A DNA stretch of 64,000 nt from Bradyrhizobium ottawaense (GTDB lineage Bacteria > Pseudomonadota > Alphaproteobacteria > Rhizobiales > Xanthobacteraceae): assembly GCF_900099825.1 (NCBI RefSeq), contig NZ_LT629693.1:2294001-2358000 (forward strand). The letters are read 5' to 3'. Each line of letters begins with the position of its first letter. Within the stretch, counting starts at the first letter, position 1. The position numbers and the translations under genes were made by a program. Shown here in pieces: positions 1-8,547 of the stretch. The notes beneath the pieces were generated by a model. That model saw only the letters and a list, made by a program, of their open reading frames with translations. It was not told the origin of the DNA and searched no databases.

Positions 1-2088
1 CGTCGCATTCTTGGCACCGATCTTTTCTGCCGCAGCTGCTATGTCTGATTTCCGACAAGCGAGAAAAATCCAGCCGTCGCGTGCTTTGTACGTACGATAG
101 TGTGGACCATAGCCGGTTGCCTGTTGACCGCTAGGTTCCAAGGCATCGTCCTTCCCATCCGTCGATACCACAAACGGGAATTGCACGAGCTGAGCGCCCA
201 TGGACAGCGACGTCCGCACGTAGGACCCGCCGCGACCCAGAGTTCGAGCAATCAACGCATGCGCGATGCCCGATGCCGCGCTAAAGCCCGTGATGTAGTC
301 AACGCACGAGGCAATTCCGTGCATCACCGGCGCATCGGGGGTGCCATAGCGAGCAGTGATTCCGGTTGCCGCCTGAAGAACCGGATCGAAAGCGGGGAAT
401 TCTTTGTATAGTCCTCCGTCGGGACCTCCCCAGGCGCTGACCTGGCAGACTACAATATCCGGATTGATTGACCGGAGCTGTTCGTCAGAGAGACCGATGC
501 CAGCGACGGACCGATCGAGGAAGTTATGTATGACGACGTCGGTGTTTTGGATCATGCGCTCCAATAGACGCCGGCCCTCAGCCGACTTCAGGTCCAAGAT
601 CGCCGCGCGCTTTCCCTGATTTACGTCGACGCCGGTCCACATCAGCAGGCGTGGCCCGGCCTGCGGCGCCGGCGGGTCGATTCGTGTGACATCGGCGCCA
701 AACTCAGCGAGCGTCCTCGCCGCCGACGGTCCTGCAATGACATTGGAGAAATCGAGGACCCGGAAGCCAGAAAGTATCTTCTTCGAAGAATCCGAGCCGG
801 TGGCAGGAGGGAACGAGATTGAGGCCGATGTCCAGACACGTTCGGAGGCGTCACTCCGGCGTGACCGGAGAGACGGCGATTGTATGTCGCCTCCCTTGAT
901 CGACACGTAGCGACCCGCTTGCATCGTAGAGCCTAACTCGGGATCTGTGAGCGCGGCCACGTTGCCACCCTCCCGGGCTACCGCCCAATTCAGCCACTCC
1001 TTCGATGTTCGAACGACCGCCGCAGGGACACCTGCCTGACCGAAAGCCACTTCCCATTCATGCGCAGGTTTTTGTTTGAGGCGCTCCGCTATTCCTCGCC
1101 GGACACGCTGCTTCCAATGCGGGCTCAATCCAACAGAGTCACTAAGGTTATTGCCGTCTCCCCCTTCTTCCCAGGGGCTGCCGAGGACCATGCCCTCGGC
1201 GATCAGTTCGTCGAGCAGATCCAGCACCTCAAGGCCGGCTCTTGCAAGATGGGCGTGGTCGGCGGCGGTGATGTACAGCAACCTGCCGTCGGCGCAAAGA
1301 TAATTACTGGCCTGTGGTCGAGAGGATTGACCGAGATATGCTTGCAAGGTGGCGCGGTGCGCCGGAGTGAGGTGCGTCGACAGATCGCGCAGAATCGGGA
1401 AAGCTATTTCACTCATCGCCTTCTCAATCGGCGGCAAATCATAGCGCTGGGGCAAGCCCTCGATTTTCATGGCGAGCACCCCCATAGCCGACATCAACGC
1501 GTCCGCAAGCGGCACTTCGACTTGTTGTCCTGCCCCGGTTCTTACGCGGTGCAAGAAAGCCATGGAAGCGGCTATTGCCGCATGGACGCCACCATAGGCG
1601 GAGGCCACGGGCAAAGCGGAAAAAATCGGCGGACCGCCGAGGACTGGTCCGAACGCATGGATATCGGTATACCCGCCCAGGGCTGCCGCAATGGAGCCTT
1701 CCCACGAAGCTAGATCCTCTTGACGGCTACCCTTGGCGAACCCGGGCATGGACACATAGACGATTTGAGGATTGCTCGTGGCGATGGTCTCATAGTCGAG
1801 GCCAAAGCGCCGTGCACGGTCGAATCCTAAATTGTCGATAATGATGTGTGCACTCATAGCCAAGGATCGCGCTTCACGTTGCCCCGCCTCACTCTTGAGG
1901 TCCATGCTCAAGGAGCGCTTGCCACGGCCAAGATGAGCCTCCTCTAGGCCCACTACGCGGTCCGGTCGATTGATCTCGATAACCTCCGCCCCTTGGTCAG
2001 CAAGCAGCATCGATGCCACACGGCCAGCCCAGATACCGCCCAGATTCAAAACACGAACACCGCTGAGCGGATGCGTGGCAGACGACAT
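1..2088 (-). CDS. Tandem-domain CaiB/BaiF (family III) CoA-transferase, 3' end off window
   Basis: The minus-strand frame is open without a stop from ATG at 2088 to the left edge (696 codons), so the C-terminus is missing. Two CaiB/BaiF domains lie in tandem. The first starts near residue 8 (GVRVLNLGGIWAGRVASMLL). The second starts near residue 440 (GFRVLDFSNVIAGPSAARTL). Family members transfer CoA between carboxylates. Most are single-domain enzymes of about 400 residues working as dimers, so this fused form probably supplies both halves of the dimer in one chain. AGGAG ends about 6 bases before the ATG. A remnant ORF ends 11 bases upstream on the same strand, suggesting a former degradation operon. 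The substrate cannot be read from sequence. Confidence 0.85.
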   Translation of the reverse strand, partial: MSSATHPLSGVRVLNLGGIWAGRVASMLLADQGAEVIEINRPDRVVGLEEAHLGRGKRSLSMDLKSEAGQREARSLAMSAHIIIDNLGFDRARRFGLDYETIATSNPQIVYVSMPGFAKGSRQEDLASWEGSIAAALGGYTDIHAFGPVLGGPPIFSALPVASAYGGVHAAIAASMAFLHRVRTGAGQQVEVPLADALMSAMGVLAMKIEGLPQRYDLPPIEKAMSEIAFPILRDLSTHLTPAHRATLQAYLGQSSRPQASNYLCADGRLLYITAADHAHLARAGLEVLDLLDELIAEGMVLGSPWEEGGDGNNLSDSVGLSPHWKQRVRRGIAERLKQKPAHEWEVAFGQAGVPAAVVRTSKEWLNWAVAREGGNVAALTDPELGSTMQAGRYVSIKGGDIQSPSLRSRRSDASERVWTSASISFPPATGSDSSKKILSGFRVLDFSNVIAGPSAARTLAEFGADVTRIDPPAPQAGPRLLMWTGVDVNQGKRAAILDLKSAEGRRLLERMIQNTDVVIHNFLDRSVAGIGLSDEQLRSINPDIVVCQVSAWGGPDGGLYKEFPAFDPVLQAATGITARYGTPDAPVMHGIASCVDYITGFSAASGIAHALIARTLGRGGSYVRTSLSMGAQLVQFPFVVSTDGKDDALEPSGQQATGYGPHYRTYKARDGWIFLACRKSDIAAAAEKIGAKNAT

Positions 2089-2098
2089 TGCAGACTCC

Positions 2099-2263
2099 TC
2101 ATGATGGGCTCAGCATCTCGCGAACCTGTCGTGGCGAAGCGATTTGGGCACCAAGGTCTTTGATGATCCTTCTAGCCGTTTCGACCAGCGAGGCATACGA
2201 GGTCGCGAGTTCGACCATTGCTAGGTAGACCGTATCCTCTACTTCGGGCGTGGCCACCGGCCA
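2099..2263 (-). pseudogene. C-terminal remnant, possibly BKACE (DUF849) family
   Basis: About 54 codons are open on the minus strand and end with TGA just upstream of the CoA-transferase start. The tail contains ARRIIKDLGAQIASPRQVRE, which resembles the C-terminal helix of beta-keto acid cleavage enzymes (BKACE), where an ATP-A-E-A-R-E-like sequence closes the protein. No N-terminal part or credible start with a ribosome-binding site is visible upstream, so this is probably the 3' stub of a deleted gene. The family assignment rests on a short motif and is tentative. From 2264 to about 2600 I see no gene. Confidence 0.35.
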
Positions 2264-2605
2264 AGACAGACTGTGCGACCATTCGCAGCATGCGGTCGTG
2301 CAAGTAGAGCAGCCCCAGCGGCATATTCGCTACCCAAATTATGGATCGGGGTTATTCAGTGATGACTGGCCCCGTGCGTCGGATCGCTCTCCGCATAACA
2401 TTCGCGCTGCGAACATCTAGCCATCGCAGTGGAAATTAACCCTGCTTCAACCTGCTAAATCAAACGGGTCGGAAGCGGCGAGTGCCAACACACACGAAAC
2501 TCACAGTCGTTCGTCACAATTGAATAACCCCAGTTCAATCTTTTGATTGGCGCACGAACGAGCCGCTGGTTTGGTTATGCCCGATGAAAATCACAAAAAG
2601 AAGAA

Positions 2606-2627
2606 ACGCGCCGCATCCGCGGCGCGT
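2606..2627 (+). promoter_or_regulatory. Perfect 9-bp hairpin in the leader of the substrate-binding protein gene
   Basis: ACGCGCCGC and GCGGCGCGT form a 9-bp stem with a 4-base loop (ATCC). The hairpin ends two bases before the GGGAGG ribosome-binding site of the gene starting at 2643. It has no T-tract. It could stabilise the transcript or modulate access to the ribosome-binding site; its role is inferred only. Confidence 0.45.
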
Positions 2628-2642
2628 CGGGAGGATCAGACA

Positions 2643-3857
2643 ATGCGGACTATCGTTGGCCTTGCGTTAGTCGGCTTGCTCGCAGGCGCCTCGGGCGCGG
2701 CCGCGCAGGTCTCCGACGATGCCGTCAGGATCGGCGTCATGTCGGACCAGAGCGGCGTCTATTCCTATAGCACCGGCCGCGGCACGATCGAAGCCGTGAA
2801 GCTCGCGATCGCGGATTTCGGCGGCAAGATTCTTGGCAAGCCGATCGAGTTCGTCACCGGCGACGATCAGGACAAGCCGGACGTCGCCAACGCCATGGCG
2901 CGGAAGTGGATCGACCAGGACAAGGTCGACGTGGTGCTGGCCGGCGGCAGCACCCGCACTACAATGGCCGTGCTCAATGTCGTAACAGAGAAAGACCGGA
3001 CGCTGCTGGTGTCCGGTTCTGGCTCGCCCGACATCACCGGCAAGCTGTGTCATCCGAACGTGACGCACTGGGCCTTCGACACGTACAGCCTAGCTTCCAC
3101 CGTGGGACGCTCGGTCGCTGCGCAGGGCGGTAAGAGCTGGTTCTTCATCACAGTTGACCTGTCCATCGGCCAGGCGCTGGAACGCGATACCGCAAAGTTT
3201 ATCGAGGCCGGCGGCGGTAAGGTGCTCGGCGACGTACGCCATCCGCCCAACTCGGCCGACTTCGCCTCTTTCTTGCTTGCGGCCCAGAGCTCCCGCGCCC
3301 AGATCGTCGGCCTCGCCAATGCTGGCAGCGATCTCGTCAACACCATCAAACAGGCCGGCGAGTTCGGCATGACCGACGGTGGCCAGCGCCTTGCAGCGCT
3401 GTTCATGTATGTCAATGACGTGCAGTCGCTTGGACTTGCCGTTGCCCAGAACACGCTCGGCGCCACCTCGTTCTACCACAACCTCAATGATGCGACGCGG
3501 GCCTGGACCGCGCGCTACCGTCAGGCATTCCCCGGCAACAACCTGCCCAACATGGTTCAGGCTGGCGCCTATGCCGCCGTCACGCATTATCTGAAGGCGG
3601 TACAGGCGGCAGGCACTGATGCCGCCGCTCCGGTCGGCAAGAAGATGCGTGAGATGCCGGTCAACGACTTTTTCAACAAGGACGTCGTGATCCGCGCCGA
3701 CGGTCGCGTGCTGCCCGACATGATGCTGTGGCGGGCCAAGACGCCCCAGGAGTCCACTGGGCCGATCGACCTTCTCGCGATTCTGGAGACGGTGCCCGGG
3801 GCCCGCGCATTCAGGCCTGAAGCCGAAAGCGGGTGTCCGTTGCTGAAGAAGCAGTGA
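2643..3857 (+). CDS. ABC transporter substrate-binding protein, branched-chain amino-acid type (Peripla_BP_6)
   Basis: A 404-residue periplasmic ligand-binding protein. The Sec signal peptide is MRTIVGLALVGLLAGASGAAA, probably cut before QVSDDAVRIG. The mature part begins with the family's typical DAVRIGVMSDQSGVY strand and has two type I periplasmic-binding lobes, ending with an exposed C-terminal Cys-containing tail (SGCPLLKKQ). Starting at 2643 rather than the longer frame from 2547 is supported by GGGAGG 8 bases upstream and by the signal peptide. No permease or ATPase genes lie beside it, so it is an orphan receptor here. In rhizobia such orphans often bind aromatic acids or amides, but the ligand is unknown. 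Confidence 0.9.
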   Translation: MRTIVGLALVGLLAGASGAAAQVSDDAVRIGVMSDQSGVYSYSTGRGTIEAVKLAIADFGGKILGKPIEFVTGDDQDKPDVANAMARKWIDQDKVDVVLAGGSTRTTMAVLNVVTEKDRTLLVSGSGSPDITGKLCHPNVTHWAFDTYSLASTVGRSVAAQGGKSWFFITVDLSIGQALERDTAKFIEAGGGKVLGDVRHPPNSADFASFLLAAQSSRAQIVGLANAGSDLVNTIKQAGEFGMTDGGQRLAALFMYVNDVQSLGLAVAQNTLGATSFYHNLNDATRAWTARYRQAFPGNNLPNMVQAGAYAAVTHYLKAVQAAGTDAAAPVGKKMREMPVNDFFNKDVVIRADGRVLPDMMLWRAKTPQESTGPIDLLAILETVPGARAFRPEAESGCPLLKKQ

Positions 3858-3950
3858 GCAACTCGCCGTTCGTCGCAGGGGCAGCGTGCGGTGACCAAAG
3901 CCATGGGCGATAACCAGCTTCACAGGCAACAATATGCTAACATCGCGGTG

Positions 3951-4544
3951 TCACCCCCGAGCAAATTGCTCCCTGACATACTGTCCCACGCGGTCTATTG
4001 CGCTTTGCCCTTCTGGCAGGATGGCCGCGAAAAAGGGCCAGACGTGGAACATCCCCTCCCAGATTTCGAGCGTCACTTCGACGCCCACATTCTTTGCGCG
4101 TTCGGCAACCCGCCGAGAGTCGTCCAGTAGCATTTCCTCGGTTCCCACCAAGATCAAAAGTGGGGGCAACCCAGAATGCTCTCCGTACAGTGGAGACGCC
4201 AGCGGATGATGCGGATTTCCTTCCGGACCAAGATATCGCAAGGCATGCGCGTTCGTCGTGTCAATGCGGATGACGGGGTCTCGGTCCCGATGCGTAACGA
4301 TCGTGCCGCCGGTTTTTGCAAGATCGGTAGAAGGCGAGAAGAGGATTGCGGCGCGTGGTTGTTCGATGTCTTTTTCTTTCAGTGCCAGCATGAGTGCCAG
4401 AGCGAGCCCTCCACCGGCTGAGTCCCCCGCAATGATAATATTCTCAGGCAAATGTCCTCCAGCCGAACAGGGGCGCGCGGGCCTTGCCGGCCTGGCTCTA
4501 CGCGCTCCGCTCCCCGAGCCGCGCTTTGCCTCGTCTCGGCCCAT
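3951..4544 (-). pseudogene. Truncated HSL-type alpha/beta hydrolase (esterase/lipase)
   Basis: From about residue 30 the frame matches the C-terminal half of hormone-sensitive-lipase-like esterases. It has the GDSAGG nucleophile elbow, an acid region near LVGTEEMLLDDS, and a terminal His in EGMFHVWPFF. The N-terminal half, including the HGGG oxyanion loop and the first strands, is missing. It is replaced by a low-complexity Arg/Ala/Pro stretch with no family character (bases about 4462-4544). Intact relatives have around 300 residues and only about 165 remain. It is probably a non-functional 5'-deleted gene. Confidence 0.75.
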
Positions 4545-4601
4545 GCGGGTGACGATCCCTCGCGCAAGGATCGAATGACTTTTTAGCGGCGACCCCGCTC
4601 A

Positions 4602-5498
4602 CTAACGCGCGGACGGAGAATCAAGCATTCCGCCTATCTCGACCGTCTTGCCCGCACTCTTCGGGGCCTTCGCCAGGATGGGAAGAAGAACCTTATCGGC
4701 CTCCTCTATCTCCCGGCTAGATGTGTCAGCCTCAGTAATTCGCCGAATTGCCTGCAAATCACGTATGAGTTTTATGCGTGTGGCAATCAGCATTGGATGT
4801 TTGACGAGCGTCTTCTGCCTTTCGTTCTCAGGATTGCCGGTCCTCGCTTCGAGGGCGACCGTGGCGAAACGGGTGATCAATAACGCCGACTGATAATTGT
4901 CCAGGGACTTGCCGCCTGAAGATAACGCCTCTTTCTCCGCGAGAAATACTCTGCACCGGTTCGCTAGCGTGCCCGGATTAAGATCCGAAAAATCGGTTTC
5001 CAGGGCGGCCTTATCGGGCTCGGAGATCGAGTCATATGTCTTGACAAACTCGTCAGCATCTTTTGCCAGGATGACTATCTGGTCACTGTCTGAAATACGG
5101 GAGATCGGCGGTTTCAGAATAAACTTGATTTCCTTTCCCGTAGCACCGAGCGCCTGCAATCTTGCACGCATCATAACAAGGCGGAATGGTGATGCCGAGG
5201 CGGTCACGTCAACATCATCTGGCGCAATCAAATCGGCTAAGAAGGGCCGGGAGATTATTGCGGCGACCATGAATATCAAGCAGGACAAGCAGAGCGTTCC
5301 GAGACCCAGGCCGATGACGTGAAGCTTTTCCTTATTGTGCGGTTTGCTGAAGTCCATTTTCAGAAGTGAATAACCGCCAGCGCCGCCGATTACGCCGAAC
5401 AGGAGCGGCAGCACCGTAACAACGACCGGACTCTGCGACCAGGCGATCCAGACACCCAGCAACGCCCCGAGGGCCCCCATAGCGAATGCAACTTGCAT
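4602..5498 (-). CDS. Unknown membrane protein with three N-terminal TM segments
   Basis: About 298 residues that I do not recognise. Three hydrophobic helices occupy the first 95 residues (around AFAMGALGALLGVWIAW, a Val/Leu/Gly-rich helix after SPVV, and a Leu/Cys-rich helix after HVIGLGLG). A soluble, charged C-terminal domain follows, without a known motif. The open frame begins with GTG at 5519. GGAGGG lies 6 bases before the ATG at 5498 and touches the ATG at 5504, so 5498 is preferred. It is transcribed towards the hydrolase remnant and appears monocistronic. Confidence 0.65.
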   Translation of the reverse strand: MQVAFAMGALGALLGVWIAWSQSPVVVTVLPLLFGVIGGAGGYSLLKMDFSKPHNKEKLHVIGLGLGTLCLSCLIFMVAAIISRPFLADLIAPDDVDVTASASPFRLVMMRARLQALGATGKEIKFILKPPISRISDSDQIVILAKDADEFVKTYDSISEPDKAALETDFSDLNPGTLANRCRVFLAEKEALSSGGKSLDNYQSALLITRFATVALEARTGNPENERQKTLVKHPMLIATRIKLIRDLQAIRRITEADTSSREIEEADKVLLPILAKAPKSAGKTVEIGGMLDSPSAR

Positions 5499-5901
5499 GG
5501 TCATCCCTCCCGCGAACACACCTTAAGGATATCCGTTGCAGACTATTTCAATCATGGCCCAAGGCAAGCGCCGTAAATGAGGTGAAGTCCTCACTTCAAA
5601 TTGCCTGCCTCGCCGGAAAATGAATTGGACGAGCAGTTCAGGGGAGAAGCGATCACGGGAGAAGCGGCATGAGCTCGCCGCAGTTTCTCGTATCGCTCTC
5701 AGGTTTCTTACGGAGCGGGTGGCGACGATGAGCCACAATTAGACAGCCAGGATCTGGCGGCCGGGCGGAGCTGGGCCGGGCGAATATGAAGGGGAGCGGT
5801 TACTTCTCCTACCGCGGCTCGGTCACGGATCGCGCTCCTGCCGAGCGGTCCCTCATTAGCCGTGATTTCGAAACGGAATTCACGCGGCGCGAGTTCGAGG
5901 C
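5499..5901. other. Gene-free stretch
   Basis: About 400 bases between a convergent-looking remnant and the TetR gene. No credible ORF, RNA gene or strong terminator was recognised on either strand. Confidence 0.4.
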
Positions 5902-6453
5902 TTACTTCGAGCGTTGGCGACCAGCTTTCGCCGGCGCGGGCTTCCACAACCGGGTGAACTCACGCGTCGCTCGATCGTATGTCGCGAAGTCATTCACTGC
6001 ATTGGCCACCACCAATGCGCCCGTGATCGTTGCCAGCAATTGCGAGGCCTCATCCGACGAGAGGCCCTCCTCCACGAGCTTTTCGTGACACATCTTGAAG
6101 AACTTCTTTACTTCCGCTGATACTTCCGGCGGCAGATCCATGGATGATGCACCGAGGACGGCGCATGGACACATGCGATCCTCTGAGTGCAAGGTCCCTC
6201 GGAACGCTTTCACCCAAACCTTCACCGGGTTTGGCTCCTTCTGGAGCTCTCGTTCGATCAAATCCGCCGTCTGTGCGGTATAGCGCTGAATGACGGCTGC
6301 AGCGAGGTTCTCCTTCGTCGGAAAATGATAGTGGACGCTAGAACTCTTGACGCCCACGTCGACTGCAATCTCTCGAAAACTGAAACCGTTGAAGCCGGCC
6401 TTCCGCATTCGCCGCTCAGCGGCGTCCATGATGGCGGCGGCGACGTCACTCAT
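5902..6453 (-). CDS. TetR/AcrR family repressor (TetR1)
   Basis: A 183-residue TetR-type regulator. The N-terminal helix-turn-helix is clear (GFSFREIAVDVGVKSSSVHY followed by HFPTKENLAAAV), and an all-helical ligand-binding domain follows. The start at 6453 is preferred over the 19-codon longer frame because GGGAG precedes it and the HTH then begins about 12 residues in. It is a paralogue of the regulator at 13188 (GFSFRDLAAEIGIKSASVHH). Its own upstream region carries two CTATCGATAG-like palindromes, so autoregulation is likely. The position beside ene-reductase/SDR genes is reminiscent of NemR, the electrophile-sensing TetR that controls nemA, but no sensor Cys was established. Confidence 0.9.
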   Translation of the reverse strand: MSDVAAAIMDAAERRMRKAGFNGFSFREIAVDVGVKSSSVHYHFPTKENLAAAVIQRYTAQTADLIERELQKEPNPVKVWVKAFRGTLHSEDRMCPCAVLGASSMDLPPEVSAEVKKFFKMCHEKLVEEGLSSDEASQLLATITGALVVANAVNDFATYDRATREFTRLWKPAPAKAGRQRSK

Positions 6454-6470
6454 TGAGTCTGCTCCCGTGG

Positions 6471-6488
6471 CTACCTCTCGATAGGTAG
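6471..6488. promoter_or_regulatory. TetR operator-like palindrome, site A
   Basis: CTACCTCTCGATAGGTAG is an 18-mer, palindromic except for one base pair around the TCGA centre. It lies 17 bases upstream of the TetR1 start and 51 bp (centre to centre) from site B. It matches the pattern of the other palindromes in this window. Confidence 0.6.
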
Positions 6489-6521
6489 GGCTTACAGAGA
6501 TCAAAAACAATGCCTGTCAGT

Positions 6522-6539
6522 CTATCTATCGGTAGGGCA
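6522..6539. promoter_or_regulatory. TetR operator-like palindrome, site B
   Basis: CTATCTATCGGTAGGGCA has a good left half-site (CTATCTATCG) and a degenerate right half. On the minus strand a CTGACA hexamer lies about 10 bases downstream of its centre and may be the -35 box of TetR1. Confidence 0.5.
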
Positions 6540-6675
6540 TAATGCTAAGCAAGGCAGCGAACGTCTGTCGCAAGCCTGATCTTCGGGCCCTTGGCCGGGC
6601 TTCGGCCCGTCGATCGCGGCAGGAAGACATCACCCCTCCCTCGGGCACGAACCTCAAGCAAGCTGGGTGATCAAG

Positions 6676-7365
6676 ATGTTCTCGGTGATCTTCGAAGTCC
6701 ATCCCAAGAAAGAGCAATTCGACCTTTACCTCGCTCTTGCGAAAGACTTGAAGCCGATCCTGGAAGGCATCGACGGGTTCATCGACAACGAGCGCTTCGA
6801 AAGCGCGCGTCGGCCAGGGTGGATCCTGTCGCATTCCACATGGCGAGACGAAAAGTCCGTTGTGAGATGGCGCACCGTCGCCAAGCACCACGAGACTCAA
6901 CAGCGCGGTCGTGACGACGTCTTTCAAGATTATCATTTGCGGGTCGGCGAAGTCGTGTCGGATACGGCGCCTCCCAACGGCGTACCTCTGGTCGAACAGC
7001 GTTTGGACGAGACGGAAGTCGGCGCCGGGAAGTTTGCGACGCTTACCGAGGTTTTGCCATCGGCGACTGGAGCAGGATCACTGGCCCCGTCGGAGTTCGC
7101 TGACCGCTTGTCGCTCGATCGAACACACTCGGCCCCGATCGACTACGATGTTTTCTCAAGCATCTACAATGCGGGAAAACTTGCATTGTTGGCGAGTTGG
7201 CGCGACCGCAACTCCGCTGAGCAGTTTGAACCACAGCTCCCTACCGAGGCCGACGCTGTTCGTCATCGCGTCGTACGCATCGTGCGTGACTACGGCATGT
7301 TCGATCGACGTGAAAGCCCACAATATTATCCTGACATTCCACGTGGCCCGACGACGCGCAGATAG
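6676..7365 (+). CDS. Antibiotic-biosynthesis-monooxygenase (ABM) domain protein
   Basis: About 229 residues. The N-terminal part, MFSVIFEVHPKKEQFDLYLA followed by a WRDEKSVVRWR segment, is a typical dimeric alpha+beta-barrel ABM domain. The C-terminal half (SWRDRNSAEQFEP) looks like a second, more divergent copy, so the protein may be a fused pseudo-dimer. ABM proteins include cofactor-free monooxygenases and heme oxygenases, but no specific substrate is suggested. The frame can also start with GTG at 6667; the ribosome-binding site is weak for both. It is divergent from TetR1 and may belong to the same regulon. Confidence 0.75.
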   Translation: MFSVIFEVHPKKEQFDLYLALAKDLKPILEGIDGFIDNERFESARRPGWILSHSTWRDEKSVVRWRTVAKHHETQQRGRDDVFQDYHLRVGEVVSDTAPPNGVPLVEQRLDETEVGAGKFATLTEVLPSATGAGSLAPSEFADRLSLDRTHSAPIDYDVFSSIYNAGKLALLASWRDRNSAEQFEPQLPTEADAVRHRVVRIVRDYGMFDRRESPQYYPDIPRGPTTRR

Positions 7366-7544
7366 GACTCCGTCGTTCGCGAAAAACAAAGCCGGCCGCA
7401 AGTCCGAGGAACCCAGGCATTCGAGGGCCCGAGTCATGGATCGGCCGTTCCGCGCTCGCGGCTTGCATCCCTCTCTCTGCTCGGCGAAGCGACATCGAGG
7501 GAAGTCGTTCAGTAATTCTTCCGCCGCCCGTCACGACGTTGTTC

Positions 7545-7562
7545 CTCTCTATCGATAGATCA
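7545..7562. promoter_or_regulatory. TetR operator-like palindrome, site C
   Basis: CTCTCTATCGATAGATCA contains a perfect CTATCGATAG core (7549-7558). Its centre is 12.5 bases upstream of the first base of the TTGACG -35 box of the SDR promoter. Confidence 0.65.
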
Positions 7563-7565
7563 GAC

Positions 7566-7594
7566 TTGACGCATCCAGTTTCCAGAGTTAATTC
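7566..7594 (+). promoter_or_regulatory. Sigma70-type promoter of the SDR/ene-reductase genes
   Basis: TTGACG (7566-7571), a 17-base spacer and TAATTC (7589-7594). It lies between palindromes C and D, so a repressor bound at either site would block RNA polymerase. The predicted transcript starts near 7601, within the left flank of site D. Confidence 0.6.
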
Positions 7595-7606
7595 TCCGAA
7601 GCTCAT

Positions 7607-7624
7607 CAATCTATCGATAGGTAG
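7607..7624. promoter_or_regulatory. TetR operator-like palindrome, site D
   Basis: CAATCTATCGATAGGTAG has a perfect CTATCGATAG core and sits just downstream of the -10 box, 20 bases before the SDR start codon. Its centre is 62 bp from that of site C. Confidence 0.65.
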
Positions 7625-7644
7625 AATAACACAGGAGGGTTGCC

Positions 7645-8418
7645 ATGCGTTTTCAGGACAAGGTCGCGATCGTTACAGGAGGCAGTTCAGGCATCGGCAA
7701 GGAAGTGGCGACCCGATTTGTCGCTGAAGGTGGATCTGTCGTCATCATCGGACGCGATGCCGCCAAAGCTGAAGCCGCAGCCAAGCAAATCGACGCGACC
7801 GGAAAGCGTGCTATCGCCCATGTAGGCGACATTTCCCTGCCGGCGACCGGACAAGCAGCGGTGAAGGCAGCGCTAGATCGCTTTGGCCGTCTGGACGTCC
7901 TGTTCAACAACGCCGGCATCTTCGGGCCGAAGCCATTCCTCGACGTCACCGAGGATGAATACGATCGTTTCCTGAGCATCATCCTCAAGGGCAAGTTTTT
8001 CGTCGCACAAGCGGCCGCAAAAGCCATGAAGGCTGCCGGCCGCGGCGGCGCGATCGTGCAGACCGGCTCCATGTGGGGCCTGCAGGCGATCGGCGCCACG
8101 CCCTCGTCCGCTTATTCAGCGGCCAATGGTGGCGTCCATGCGCTGGTCAAGAACCTCGCGATCGAGCTCGCCCCAGACAAGATCCGCGTGAATGCGATCG
8201 CGCCCGGCGTGATCGAGACCCCGGTCTTCAGCACATTCCTGACGCCGGAACAGGTGAAGACCGTTCTGCCGACCTTTAATGCAATGCATCCTCTTGGCCG
8301 AAACGGTCAGCCCGCAGACGCGGCCGAGGCGCTTCTGTTCCTTGCCTCGGATCAGGCGAGTTTCATCACCGGTGTCATCCTTCCGGTCGACGGTGGCGTC
8401 ATGGCTGGCAGGCAGTGA
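7645..8418 (+). CDS. SDR-family oxidoreductase-like protein with YxxxN instead of YxxxK
   Basis: 257 residues with the classical SDR layout: VTGGSSGIGKE cofactor loop near residue 10, NNAG near residue 90, a Ser-containing strand (VQTGSMWG), and a C-terminal LPVDGGVMAG. The active-site segment reads SSAYSAANGGVHAL, so the catalytic Lys of the Tyr-x-x-x-Lys motif is Asn here (codon AAT). AGGAGG lies about 7 bases before the ATG. It is probably co-transcribed with the ene-reductase downstream (gap about 130 bases) from the operator-flanked promoter at 7566. The fold is certain. Whether it still reduces or oxidises a substrate is doubtful because of the Lys replacement. Confidence 0.88.
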   Translation: MRFQDKVAIVTGGSSGIGKEVATRFVAEGGSVVIIGRDAAKAEAAAKQIDATGKRAIAHVGDISLPATGQAAVKAALDRFGRLDVLFNNAGIFGPKPFLDVTEDEYDRFLSIILKGKFFVAQAAAKAMKAAGRGGAIVQTGSMWGLQAIGATPSSAYSAANGGVHALVKNLAIELAPDKIRVNAIAPGVIETPVFSTFLTPEQVKTVLPTFNAMHPLGRNGQPADAAEALLFLASDQASFITGVILPVDGGVMAGRQ

Positions 8419-8547
8419 TTGCTCGTGTGACCAGGTCGACGTCCGACATCGGTGATCCGTCCCGCGCCTGACCGCGCGGGGCCAACCTCCCCATCACGCC
8501 CCTCCCTTCCCTTTCCGGCGCAGGCCCGTCACGAACGGAGAATCCCA

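Noticed and set aside
1060..1713. A 217-codon plus-strand ORF
   Set aside because: It is antisense to the tandem CoA-transferase, whose opposite frame is open without a stop for the whole 2 kb and has clear family motifs. High GC content keeps shadow frames open.
3090..3932. A 280-codon minus-strand ORF
   Set aside because: Antisense to the substrate-binding protein with signal peptide and ribosome-binding site. The product has no motif and low-complexity composition.
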